Positions 22,921 through 34,515 of a stretch of DNA of 64,000 bases are shown here, piece after piece. The stretch is from Inia geoffrensis. Lineage: Eukaryota > Chordata > Mammalia > Artiodactyla > Iniidae. The stretch spans positions 137,381,886 to 137,445,885 of the forward strand of contig CM070902.1 of assembly GCA_036417435.1 (NCBI GenBank). The letters run 5' to 3'. The translations under genes were made by a program, and so were the position numbers. How positions within the stretch are numbered: position 1 is the stretch's first letter; each line of letters opens with the position of its first letter. The notes below the pieces were generated by a model that was not told where the DNA came from, did not search any database, and saw only the letters and a list, made by a program, of their open reading frames with translations.

Positions 22921-25745
22921 TTCCTCAGTCTGGGGTGTCCTTTAACCACTTCCATTCCCTGGGTTGAAATCCATCTATGCCGGACTTCAGGTTCCTCCCT
23001 GGGCTACCGATACTTCCAACCAGCTAGATCCCGTGATCAGAAGTGCTACTCCAGCAAATTTTCTGCACACCTGACCTTTGGGTCAGATGATCATACTCAA
23101 TCCAATGCCATTTAGTTTGGGAGACATTTAACACTTGTATAACACACTCAGGAAGAGGTACTGATCATATGAGCAAACTGCCAAGATGAGAGAAAAAGAG
23201 AGAACACACTTCTCCAATGATCCAGATGTGACGACTTAGGGACAGATTCCATGAAACACAACTCTGCACCAAAACTTTAAAAGTATTCTGCTGGATGGAG
23301 GAAGGATGTGACCACAGAGGGAAAGCACAGGGAGCTTCTAGCAGTGAGGAAACTGTTCTGTAACCTGACAGTGGGGGTGTTAACACAAAAACCTCTAAAC
23401 GTGGCAAATTCGTGGAACGGAACACCAGGAGAAAGAAAAGTCAACTTTCCTATATGACCGTTTTTAAAATTTTAAGTGCTCCACCAGAGACATGAACTAT
23501 GCATTAATAATCAGTCATTACTTTTTCTGAAAATAGCTGTCAAGCAGGGTGGAATTAATGACTTTTGACATGAGTCCAGCTCTAAGGTGATAAACAGCAT
23601 TTGCTTTGTGTTTGGGAATGAGGGGAGGCAGTTGAGGAAAGAGAATGTTTTGTGCCAAACAATACTGTACAGTTTGAAAACTTTGGTCTTGGTCTATGTA
23701 ACACCAGATTTAATTTGCATTTTCCTTTCCCACATACCTTAAAAGAAGACTTTAGTATAAACATCACATACCGATTTTATGTATAGCTTTTCTTCACCTG
23801 ACCTAGACCTTTATTTTCACTCATTATTTCTTATCTAATTAGTTTAGTTATTTCAACTAACCCTCGCTTCAGGGGATGCAGGCAATTTGTTTCGGAGCCA
23901 CAAAACTATGCGTATTTTTATTGTTACTAGAGTTTTCCAAAGTCTGCCCTAATTTCATCATCTGTGACATACTTTATCAGGTTAGTGATTCATTCCTTTG
24001 TTAGTAGCAATTTGATGACTACACTAAAATCTAGACATGTGAGTTGTAAATTATCTAATTTGCTATCTCTTCCATTGTTTCTGCACATTACTCTAATTTC
24101 CATCCTCATCTCATCCTGTAAAAATCCTAATTAAAATCCACCAGGGCTTAGTTAAAAGTCAGGCTCAAGTGAAAAAGGATTTAAATGAGTTCTTAATGGA
24201 ACCCAGAGACCTGCCAGATTTAAAAGCTGCCTAATGCCTAGCCAGGTTATAAAAGACTTTCAACAGCGAAAAAGGTTCAGCCCAGATCCTCAGCAGATCT
24301 TACTGAGGGCGATGTTTTGGGGTTTCGGGTTTGGGTGTTATTTCCAGAGAGAATGCAAAGACAAACAAAATGTAAAAATTCTCTGCTTATTAAAGTTTTA
24401 AAAATTTAAAACTTATTAAAGTTTTAGAAAGCACTTGTACTCAGCCAGGTTATCTACACATATATGTTTTATGGTATGTCTCTAAACTCAAAAATCAATA
24501 TACCAAAAAAGAGAAGGGCAGTTGTTTCTAATCACATACCTCTAAATTTTCACAGCTTTAAAAATACTTAACCTTACTCCCCAATTTGGGCTTGTTGCTT
24601 TTCTTTCTCTGGGAAAGATTTTAATGGTAGGGTAACAGAACACTTTTCCCCATAACAGATTCTTCTACTAATTTCTCACCGAAAATTTCTAGACCGAGAG
24701 TCCGAGGAAACTCCTGCCCAGAAAGGAACAAAGCTCTGGAAACGAAAACTCATAGTTTCCCGGTGTAACATACAAATAATCATCACGTACAAATAAGGGA
24801 GAACTCTATTCAGTCAAGGAATTGTAGTAGTACAACGTGTGATAATAAATCATAACTGTAAAATAGAGGTCCCATTTTGAGGCTTTTTTGCCCCTCCCTT
24901 TTTTTGGTATATTGATTTTTTATGGTTTTTTTTTTCGTTTTAGCCCAGCCACTAAGTTAAGTTTTCCCTAGGTCAAATTGCAATTTTAACTGAGGCAGAG
25001 AACTGAGGCAACAGTTTTGTCGTCAACACTGGATAGCTAGCCTTATCGTTCTGTAAGAGCATCTGGGGCTCTGAAATCGTCAGTTCAGTAAACTAGCCAT
25101 GAAACATTGTTCTATGTCCAGTGCCTAGAAAACCATCAGGATGGGTCTGAAGGTCAGCAGGCAGTGGAACTAAGAGATACTGCCTCTCTCTGCATCCCCT
25201 TGCCAGCCCCTGAACGTGACTCTGCCATTGGGGGCTGCCAAATGATTTTTGCTGGCAAACGCTATCTTCTTAGCCTGACAACAATGAGCTCATTATTACT
25301 GACCCTCACAAGAAGGAGAAAGTCCACTGCAAACTGTTGTTTCCGACAGTGGCCGTGGATTTGTGTAGAGCCCCCCACATTCTCATGGGCTCACTTGTGG
25401 CTACTGGTGGAGAAAGGGCATAAGTTCTGGCCAAAGAAAAGCCCTGTACAGGGATCAGACCCAGGGTCCCATTAGCACATGCTGTCACTAGCCCCTCTGA
25501 GAGCTGAATATAAGACCACAGTAATGAGAATAGGTGTTCAAGAGAAACAAAGAATTGGGTAGATGAACACCAATGAATAGGCATTAAATATGAAGAATAA
25601 TAAAGTATGCCTCTGGAGAAAAACATGAAAATGAAAAAAATATATTATAAAATATTATAAAAACTTATACTAGGTCTGTGAATGGTATGGTGTTTATTTT
25701 CAAAAATAAGTCAAGAATTAAAGTACTATCCAGAAATTTCAAGTA
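22921..25745. other. Repeat-poor stretch, no gene seen
   Basis: About 2.8 kb without any transposon I can recognise. The middle (about 23800-24450) is AT-rich, with several TAATT/AATTA cores, for example CCTAATTAAAATCC near 24125. No exon is recognised. It could be ordinary unique sequence or a conserved non-coding element; alignment would decide. Confidence 0.4.
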
Positions 25746-25747
25746 AA

Positions 25748-25783
25748 ACACACACACACACACACACACACATACATACACAC
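25748..25783 (+). repeat. (CA)n microsatellite
   Basis: About 24 bases of pure CA followed by CATACATACACAC. Confidence 0.95.
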
Positions 25784-25884
25784 TCCCAAAGTGCCTTTGC
25801 CTCAACTAACAGCAGATAGGAGACCTTTCCAATTACTTAACCAATGAGCAGTCTAAACCTTAACTTTTTAAACTAAACTATTAG

Positions 25885-25886
<2 letters not shown>

Positions 25887-25915
<29 letters not shown>
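25887..25915 (+). repeat. (GT)n microsatellite
   Basis: About 28 bases of pure GT. It is the complement of the CA run about 105 bp upstream, so the two can pair. Confidence 0.95.
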
Positions 25916-25917
<2 letters not shown>

Positions 25918-25934
25918 CTAATGTTTGTATTTTT

Positions 25935-26332
25935 CTTTTTTTTTTTTTTTTAGTAATTTAGTTACACCATTTGTTATTCACGCTTGGTGTCTTTTTTCTT
26001 TCTTTTACTATTTATTTATTTGCTTATTTATTTATTTTCTTTTTTTTTTTTTGGCTGTGTAAGGTCTTAGTTGCAGCATGCGGGATCTTCGTTGAGGCAT
26101 GCGGGATCTTTCATTGCGGCATGTGGGCTCTTTGTTGCAGCGCGTGGGTTTCTCTCTAGTTTGGGCGTGTGGGTTTTTCTTTCTCTAGTTGAGGTGTGCA
26201 AGCTCAGTAGTTGCAGCATGTGGGCTTAGTTGCCCTGCCGCACGTGGGATCTTAGTTCCCCGACCAGGGAATGAACCCATGTCCCGTGCATTAGGAGGTG
26301 GATTCTTTACCACTGGACCACCAGGGAAGTCC
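25935..26332 (-). mobile_element. CHR-type SINE, long form, with extra 3' segment
   Basis: The SINE body is 26054-26332 on the minus strand: its 5' end is the complement of CCACTGGACCACCAGGGAAG at 26309-26328, with GACCAGGGAATGAACCCATG and TTAGTTGCAGCATGCGGGAT inside. Its A-tail lies at 26053-26041 and is followed by about 85 bp of other sequence and a second A-run (25952-25936). The whole is flanked by near-identical repeats CTAATGTTTGTATTTT (25918-25933) and CTAATGTTTATATTTC (26333-26348). The extra segment inside the TSD suggests 3' transduction. Confidence 0.85.
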
Positions 26333-26349
26333 CTAATGTTTATATTTCA

Positions 26350-29300
26350 AACAAAAGTCTTTGGTCATTGATCTTCTATTAGAATTGCCTCAGTTCTCCG
26401 CCTGGTTATCTCAGCACAGTGTTGGTGGGAGGGAACTTGGAGGTTACCCACTTAATCCCCTTCGGTTTGGAAAGAAAAGACCTGGATGGCCATGTGCTTT
26501 GATCAGAGAGAACTAGGAGGTAAGCACAGCATCTGAAATCCAGGACAACGCTCACTGCACTACTCCAGGACAACTGTGCCAATTCACAGCTTAATTATCT
26601 ATCAAAAGAGAGTGAACAGGAGAGAGAGAAAGTGCCCATCCTTGTGACTTGACTACCTGGGAACATCACCTTATCTTCTCACAGTTTGGGGGTCTAAGAT
26701 CCCAGATAGTTCCATCTTGTCCCTACAGCCTCAAGTAAAGGAGTTGAGGCAGTTTATTGGAGCAATATGAGCAGCCTCAAAAGAGACACTGGAAGCATTT
26801 ACTTTATAAATCATGTCTTGTTAAGTTAACATTTGAATAATGGCTAGGGATCCATGATCCTTCCACCCAGCCACCTCAATCAATGTTTCTGAGAACAATG
26901 CATGTTCAGAGAGGAAGACCAGGCTAAGGCACTCATTACCCAGAGGGCTTTGCCCCAAACCTCATGATAGTTTTTTTATTCATGTCAAGGCTGATCCCTA
27001 GCCCACAACGAAGGCTCATCTTCATCTTATAACTCAGATAACAAGCAAATCTTAGTTGAAGGAAATGTGCAAGGGAAACGAAGGGAAAGCAAAAGTTTCC
27101 TTACTGGGCCTAGAGCTGGTCTGACTTCCCACCGTAAGCCTCTTTAGGGCAGGCCAGGCTTCCTAGGAAGGGAAAGTCCAAAATGAGGCCACTGGAAGTC
27201 CAAACCTTGAACTCATTGTCTAATTACACAAAAGCTCCATAGTCTTGTCCTGTGGACCAAGAAATAACCTTGACCTAGATCGATTTTGATCAGAGCTCCT
27301 TTCCTTGGTTGGGTGCAGGAGAAGGAAAGTAAACACAAAGCCTAGTACTCCCACCAAAATCAAATCCCTCATTTAACTGTGTGCAGTGTAGACACATCCC
27401 AACTGAGACCAGACCTAAATAGAAGCCTACATACCAGACATCCAGCATCACCTCTTCCCTGATTTGGGTCAATAGAAATAATCTCTCTACCAACCATCAA
27501 ATAGCCGCTCGCCTGTGCTCAGGCAGAGATGATGAAGAGAATCCATCATCTCTCCAAACATGTAATAAAATCCTATACCTGGCCTGGGAGTTTTAAACTT
27601 TGCTCTAGTTCCCTGAGTCCCAGCATATCCATTTGGAAGTGGGAAAGAAAAATAGTCTAAACCACTGAGGACAAAAACAAGCCCACAAGCTCTTATTCAT
27701 TCTCTTGGATTGTGATCCTTTACTTAACTTTGAAGCATCTTTTGTTAACTTTAGTGCATCTTGGCCTGCCTCTCTCCCAGTGGGGTTCAAGTTGTCCTGG
27801 TACCATGATGGACTAAACACTGAGCAATAACCCACAGGGTCAAAGCACATCACCGTCCAGAAAAGGACATGTGGCAAGATTCTGTCCTCCCATCTCCCAT
27901 AAGCCCATTCTTACTTTCTGAAAGCTTTTTCCATTCATGTTCAGATCCATTTGGTGGCAATTTTTTGAGTAAAACCTGGACAGCACCTTGTTAGGTCAGG
28001 TGTCTCTTTGCTTGTCAGGAAGGAAAACCAACATGTAAATAGCCTCTTGTTGCCCATTTTCTGTGTGGAAAGTGATTTCTCCCTTGAAAAGTTGCAACAG
28101 TCTAGAGTAAAAGCCCACATGGTCTAGGCTCTGAGTGTATGGGGGTCTTGTTGGGTCTGTGGCCCATCAACAGTTGTTTCCATCTGAGAGAATGAGGACT
28201 TCAATGAAACGTGTTGTTACAAGTTGACCAGATTTTGCCTCTTGCAGACTCAGACAATTTTAGCTACTTAGGTTTCACATCAATGGTAGATAGTCATTGA
28301 GTTGAGTGTGGGATCATATCATATAAAGTCGTCTAAATAATTTTTGGAAGAGATGAATCCAACCTCTTGACATAAGGGAATGTCTCTCCCTCTTTAACGC
28401 ATTGACTGTGTTATCCCAACTATGATCTCAGAAGAGTTATGGTTTAACAAACTTCTTTTTTAGTCCTTGAGATACAGGTACATGAAAATCAACAAGATGC
28501 CATCCTTCCTGAGAACTAAGGCAGCTCTCTTCACCCTGTTGGTAGGCTATTTTAACCCTCTTCAACTCTGAGAAAAGTTTCTCCCCGGCTGCCCTTTTCT
28601 AAGTGGTAGAGCTGAGAACAGGACCCCAATTTCCTGGCTCTTGTGGTTTTATCTACAGTTCCTCCTGGTTTTAGAATTACATATACACTTCTGGTGTGCC
28701 TCCTTGGCTCCAGCTATGTTATTAAACTATTATTACCTAACAATACTCCCATTAATCACCATGACAGATGGAAACCAGCCCTGGTCATGTTCTCTGAACT
28801 CAACGTCAAACAGTCCCAATGCTAATGGAGATGACGCCAGCCATGAATTAGCTCTGAAAGCTTCTGTTTACCCCCTCACCCCCTTTCCTATTACTCTTCA
28901 TTGCAATGCCTTTTTCTTGTCACAAGACTACATTCTTCTATATGGAACAACTCCTTATGGAATTCTGGGAAATGGTCTTCTGTTGACAGACACCATATAA
29001 TGATGATAAACGATGGATAAGTCAGCAGTCTTAAAACTGTTATTCCCCTAGCAGCACGCTTCCAAATACATGGAGTATTTCTCCAGGCTTAAGCAGCAGA
29101 AAGCTGCAAACCTGGAAAAATTCACTATTCAACCTCCTTTCACAGACTGAGGAAAAGAAGTGATACTAAACAGAAAATGTAAATCAACTGTGAGGTAATA
29201 TGCCCCAAATGATGCCTTGAAAGTGTTGAGGGTACATAAACAGTTTCTTTACAAAAGAGCTTTGTTCTGACTTAACTATAAATGAGGGTATGGGTTCTCC

Positions 29301-29370
29301 TTGTTTTCCCTGAATAAATTACACCCTGAAGTAAGAGTTCCATATAATGCTGAATGTCTCTCTCCCAAAA
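26350..29370. other. Unassigned
   Basis: About 3 kb with no recognised gene and no repeat I can name firmly. Short open frames (for example 28641-29000, 119 codons) lack domains. Old LTR or LINE sequence may be present but is too diverged to assign. Confidence 0.35.
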
Positions 29371-29385
29371 GACGCATAGTTTTTT

Positions 29386-29598
29386 GTTTGTTTGTTTGTT
29401 TGTTTTTTGCGGTACGGGCCTCTCACCGCTGCGGCCTCTCCTGCCGCGGAGCACAGGCCCTGGATGCGCAGGCCCAGTGGCCATGGCTCACGGGCCCAGC
29501 CACTCCGCAGCATGTGGGACCATCCCGGACCGGGGCACGAACCCGTGTCCCCTGCATCAGCAGGCGGACTCTCAACCGCTGCGCCACCGGGGAAGCCC
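29386..29598 (-). mobile_element. CHR-type SINE, short form, with 15-bp TSD
   Basis: The reverse complement of the short CHR SINE, with GGTACGGGCCTCTCACCGCT, CACGGGCCCAGCCACTCCGC and CTGCGCCACCGGGGAAGCCC. The tail is (CAAA)n in its own orientation. TSD GACGCATAGTTTTTT is identical at 29371-29385 and 29599-29613, so insertion is comparatively recent. Confidence 0.97.
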
Positions 29599-29666
29599 GA
29601 CGCATAGTTTTTTTAAGCTCAGTAATGCATTTGGGCTCTTTTAATTGAAATCCATTTGATATCCTC

Positions 29667-29986
29667 TTTTTTTAGAAAAAATAAAGTATTTATTTATTTT
29701 TGGCTGTGTTGGGTCTTTGTTGCTGCGTGCAGGCTTTCTGTAGTTGCAGGGACCCGGGGCTACTCTTCATTTCGGTACGTGGGCTTCCCATTGTGGTGGC
29801 TTCTTTTGCTGCGGAGCATGGGCCCTAGGTGCACGGGCCTCACTAGTTATGGCATGGGGGTTAAGTAGTTGTGGCACATGGGCTTAGTTGCTCCATGGTA
29901 TGTGATATCTTCCCGGACCAGGGATCGAACCTGTATCCCCTGCATTGGCAGGCAGATTCTTAACCACTGCGCCACCAGGGAAGCCC
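29667..29986 (-). mobile_element. CHR-type SINE, long form, with TSD
   Basis: The reverse complement of a long CHR SINE: TTTTTGGCTGTGTTGGGTCT, GACCAGGGATCGAACCTGTA and CTGCGCCACCAGGGAAGCCC. TSD TGATATCCT is seen at 29657-29665 and 29987-29995. Internal divergence is higher than in the neighbour at 29386. Confidence 0.95.
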
Positions 29987-30233
29987 TGATATCCTATCTC
30001 TTAAGAAGCTGTTAGATATATAACTCCATACAACCGACTATTAGGTTATTAACAGAAGGAAAACATGTAAGAAAGAGGCCAGTCCTGAAAAGCATAGGGC
30101 AGCTAATAAAACTTTCTCTGCTGCTCCCACAACAGATGCTAAAAACTGAAGTTCAAAAGGTGGGTTTGCGTGGGTTTGTTGGATGATATTGTTCTACTCC
30201 ACTGATCCCATTAAGAGATAAAAAGAGAAAGTA

Positions 30234-30444
30234 GGGCTTCCCTGGTGGCGCAGTGGTTGAGAGTTCACCTGCCGATGCAGGGGACACGGGTTCGTGTCCC
30301 GGTCCGGGAAGATCCCACATGCCGCAGAGCGGCTGGGCCCGTGAGCCATGGCCACTGAGCCCGCGTGTCTGGAGCCTGTGCTCCACAACGGGAGAGGCCA
30401 CAACAGTGAGAGGCCCATGTACCACAAAAAAAAAAAAAAAAAAA
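30234..30444 (+). mobile_element. CHR-type SINE, short form, with TSD
   Basis: Full-length short form: GGGCTTCCCTGGTGGCGCAG, GGTTCGTGTCCCGGTCCGGG and GAGAGGCCACAACAGTGAGA, then about 19 A. Approximate TSD AAAAGAGAAAGT (30221-30232) and AAAAGAGAGAAAGT (30441-30454). Confidence 0.97.
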
Positions 30445-30560
30445 GAGAGAAAGTGTCCTAAAGAAAAACACTCCAAATGTTGCTAGTGCTCTTGCTATTA
30501 ACATCGCTACTGATTTCTTGTTATTGACTCAATCATTAAGTACCAAAGGCAGAATAGAAC

Positions 30561-30773
30561 TGCGCAGTCCAGTAGGGTCACCACTAGCCACAGGATGATT
30601 TAAAATTTAAATTAATTAAAACTAAGCAACTTAAACTTAAAATTCAGTTTCTCAGTTACAGAAGGCACATTTCAAGTGTGTAATGGGCACATATAACTTC
30701 GTGGCTGCCATACTTGATGGTGCAAATCATGGAATATTTTCATCATTGCAGAAAGTCCAGCTGGACGGCAATG
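30561..30773. mobile_element. Palindromic non-autonomous hAT-like element
   Basis: The element is largely self-complementary: CAGTCCAGTAGGGTCACCACTAG on the left mirrors GTGGCTGCCATACTTGATGG on the right, around an AT-rich TTTAAATTAATTAAAACTAAG centre. This is the pattern of an abundant mammalian MER element with ..GTCCAA(T)A.. ends (MER33/MER58-like; name uncertain). It codes for nothing. Confidence 0.65.
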
Positions 30774-31019
30774 CAGCAGAGTATTCACTCATTTATCGCC
30801 GAGTAAATTATTTGCTGGATACGGGAGTGACCAAAACCAAGTTTTGTGCTCTCAAGGAAATAACATTCTACAAGGGGGAGACAGACAATGAACAGTCAAT
30901 CAAATAAGTGAATGAGACTGTTTTATCTAGCATTAGTTGCTGTGAGAAAACGAAACCAGGTGATAAGGTAGATAATGACTGGGTTGGGGGGTGAAGCAGG
31001 GATGGGGTTGGGGGCTAGT

Positions 31020-31295
31020 TTGAATCTGGTGGTCATTGAAGCCCTCTCTGAGGAGATGACATCTAAGCAGAGCCTCAAATGACAAGAAAGAGGCAATCAC
31101 AGGAATCTGGGGACAGCAATCCAGTCAAAGGCAAGAGGAAAAGCTCAGGCCCTAATGTAGGAATCACTGAGAGTATCTGTAGGGTAGGGGGAAGGCAGCT
31201 TGGCCAGCATGTGGAGACAGGAGTGGTGGGCAATGATGTCAGACCTGTCAGCACAGGTCAGATCCACCAGGGCCCTGTCAGTCACCAGGGAGAGT
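31020..31295 (-). mobile_element. L2 LINE fragment
   Basis: Plus-strand phrases GAAGCCCTCTCTGAGGAGAT, GACATCTAAGCAGAGCCTCA and GTGGGCAATGATGTCAGACC are the reverse complement of the L2 ORF2 end and 3' UTR start. Confidence 0.75.
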
Positions 31296-31299
31296 TCAG

Positions 31300-33318
31300 A
31301 TATTATTCTTCAAGGGACCAAACATAACACTCCCTTAAAGCTCTCAATCTGGAGAAAAAAATAATGCACTGAGAAATAACTCATTCTGTTGTTCCCTCTC
31401 CAAAACCAGTTGCCATCAGGAGAATGGCCCAGATTTGCAGGCAGCTGCTGCTAAGAATAATCAAACTTTACTGCCTTTGGTCTGAAAATCATGCAGAATT
31501 TTATGAACATCTCATGACTCCCTCCAATACTTCTTAGGAACTATTAAGTATTGTTCACAAAGGGATGAGTAATGAAAAAAATACATCCATTCATACATAC
31601 AGACATACAAATTAAAACCCACTTAATCAAAGACAGTGAGTGAGTTAGAAGTAAACTCGGCTCAGTGCTTGAGATTGGAACAGTTACGTAGGAGAATCGC
31701 CCTGCCCATTTACAAGAGAAAATATGCTCATTTGTTTGGATTAGCAGTAGACTAAAAGGACACTTGTATATTCTAGGAATAGGAAAAAAAAAAAAAACCT
31801 TTTCAAATCCTTCTTTGGATTTGAAAACTAATACCCGGAAAAGGCAAGTTCACTTCCAGTGCCACATGGCAAATAATTTTCTACTGTTATCGAAACAAAT
31901 TAAACATCTTTAAAATAAGGAAAAATTGGCTTTATGCATGGACTGAGAGAAAACACTTACACATTGGAGATCAAATCGGTTGTTCAAAAACCCCATGAAA
32001 GAGCATGCAGTCCACCTCCCCTTCTTCCGGAATCTGTTGGCACCGTCATGCTCTTGGGGACACAGAGGTTGCCCGCAAGGTGCCCCCAAGTGATCAGGGA
32101 GAGGTGAGAGGGCTAAAGCAGAAGCCAAGGAGACCCCTTGATTTCACACGACATCTCAAGGGAAAGAGGTTCACTCTTGACAGACAGAAGGTGGACACAA
32201 GCGAAGGTGACCTCTGTAAAATCTTCTTCCTAAGATTTAAGACAGGCCCGGGGCACAGCACACCATAGCTTCCACCAAGACTGGGGGAAAAAACCAAAAC
32301 ATACAAAACTGAGTTTTTACCTCATTTCTCTTTTGTCCTTCTCTCATGACTCAGTGTCTCACACAATCAGCCCCGGTGCCTTCTTCATTTTTCTTTTCAA
32401 CAAAGGGTCTCATTAGTGACGTTACTGTCCAATTTTTTGCACACTTATTACACCAGCTCTTTCTTTTTCAAACCTTTTATATAGAACTCTCAAGTTTGAA
32501 ATTACAGGTGCCTAAAGTAAATAAATACTTCTCCTGCTTTCAAAATACTTTGTTCTAATTAGGCAGTTCATTTTTACTGTTGCTGTTAGAAAGCTGTTTT
32601 CTCTCTGTGAGAATCGGATGTGCAAAAACACAAGTTCTGATTTTTTGGAAATTTGTCAATGTCCAATTTTGTGTTTGTTACCTGGCTAATGATTGTGGAG
32701 ATTGCACTGAAAGGGCCACGGAGGATACACGGTTAGTGATTAAAGGAGTAAGACCTAAAGGTCAGACCCTTCTGCAGGCTGAAGGGCCGGCCCAGCCATG
32801 AGGTAAGATGCTTATGTTTCTGAGCGTCTAGTTTCCTCACTAAAACGAAGATAACGCTGACCATTGGCTGGTTGCCAGAGTGGAGTTAATGTTCAAAACA
32901 CGAATCAAGGTCCTTAGAGAGGTTGTCAAATAGACAAACACACCAACATGAATTAAGTCTTTCTTCCCACTTATTTTTGATATATAGTCCATTTCTTCCA
33001 CATCTTTATGGGGACCCAAAACATGATCGAAGTGAATAATCATTCTAGATTATGGGTGAAAATATACAAAGTGTCATCACCAAACATCTCTAGGGAAGGA
33101 CATAGGGCTTCAGGGAACCAGACTGGATTCCACTCAGGGCTGAATCCTGCCTCTGAGGATCACAGAACGCAAGTTAAGAACAGACCGAAAGTGGGTCAGC
33201 ACCTCAGCACAAGCAGTGTGCGTGTGTGTGTGACCTCAGACCCCAAATGTGAGTCACCAGGCACAGCAGAGCCCAAAGCAAAATCCGAGTAGATTATACC
33301 ACGGACTCTGAAAGAAAA
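31300..33318. other. Unassigned
   Basis: No gene is recognised. Small open frames of 60-95 codons have no domain. No firm repeats are seen. Confidence 0.35.
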
Positions 33319-33328
33319 TGGAATATCC

Positions 33329-33541
33329 GGGGTTTCCTTGGTGGCACAGTGGTTGAGAGTCCGCCTGCCGATGTAGGGGACACAGGTTCGTGCCCTGGTC
33401 CGGGAAGATCCCATATGCCGCGGAGCGGCTGGGCCCGTGAGCCTTGGCCGCTGAGCCTGCGCGTCCGGAGCCTGTGCTCCTCAATGGGAGAGGCCACAGC
33501 AGTGAGAGGCCCGCGTACCGCAAAAAAAAAAAAAAAAAAAA
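33329..33541 (+). mobile_element. CHR-type SINE, short form, with TSD
   Basis: Starts GGGGTTTCCTTGGTGGCACA, contains GGTTCGTGCCCTGGTCCGGG and ends GAGGCCCGCGTACCGC plus about 20 A. TSD GGAATATCC at 33320-33328 and 33542-33550. Confidence 0.97.
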
Positions 33542-33549
33542 GGAATATC

Positions 33550-34365
33550 CCAACTGGATAACCAAACCTTTACCACTGAGTGCAACGCTGCTGAGATGCT
33601 GGAAATGGTGGTGGGGGACTGTCACCCGTCCTGCTGTAGGTAAACTTTATTCACAATCATTTATTATTAAAAAAATAATAAAAACCACTGAGTTCACCTT
33701 ACAATAGATATAGTAAAAATTGCCCTTGTTGGGCAAAGGCCATCTAACGATTAATTAATTAGATGCTAATTAAATTACTCATTAGATGCTAATAATTAAA
33801 TTAAAATGCACTAGCCCCACCCCCAACCCCATGATGAACAGACAGGAATAAAAATAATACCTCTTCCAGCACCAAACATTTCACCCCAATCATTTGGGTT
33901 GAAAGCTCCGAAATCCCGATGACTGGATAAGGAAATGAAATCTCTTCCATGCCCAAGTTTAATATTTTCTGTAGAGTGTGTGGTTTTATCCATTGTCAAT
34001 CCCAAGTCTCGCTGGAACACACTTTTCAAATTTGTCGAGAAAGTTGTCAACAGGTTGCCCATAGTTGCCCAGTCCTTCCTGGGCTGTTGTTCCTTGTGGT
34101 ATTTTGCAATAACTCCTAAATAACTCACCTCACCACTATCTCTGTTATAAAAAGTAAATTGCATTTTTCTTCTCTTTTGGAAAAAAGTAAAGTTTTTCAA
34201 AACAACAGAGTCACCAGGTCAAAGAGGACTGATCGTGTATAAACGCCCAGGAAAGCCACTCCTCACTGAGTCACTGGGTCCTGAATGAACGTTTTTGCAA
34301 GTGCCCTTTTCCATGGGCATTATAGCACAACACAATTTAGACCCATATCCATTGGCTCAAGTCTC
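33550..34365. other. Unassigned, AT-rich; includes a short direct repeat
   Basis: A minus-strand open frame of 129 codons (34200-33811) has no recognised domain. ATTAGATGCTAAT recurs at about 33757 and 33782 within TTAATTAATTAG-rich sequence. Confidence 0.35.
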
Positions 34366-34440
34366 TTGTGTGTGTGTGTGTGTGTGTGTGCGTGTGTGTG
34401 TGTGTGGTGTGTGTGTGTGCATGCGTGTATGCATGTGTGC
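34366..34440 (+). repeat. (TG)n microsatellite, interrupted
   Basis: About 75 bases of TG with CG, GG and CATG interruptions. It lies just before an L1 insertion. Confidence 0.95.
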
Positions 34441-34515
34441 AGACAGAAAGAGAGATTATATTCAACCAAATGCATGACATTTACGAGACAGTAACACTTA
34501 AGATTCTTCACTTCT

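Noticed and set aside
29301..29648. Open frames of 60-115 codons on both strands
   Set aside because: All are GC-rich CHR SINE sequence read in various frames; the same protein strings recur at the other SINE copies.
33254..33625. Open frame of 123 codons, minus strand
   Set aside because: Its centre is the SINE at 33329-33541.
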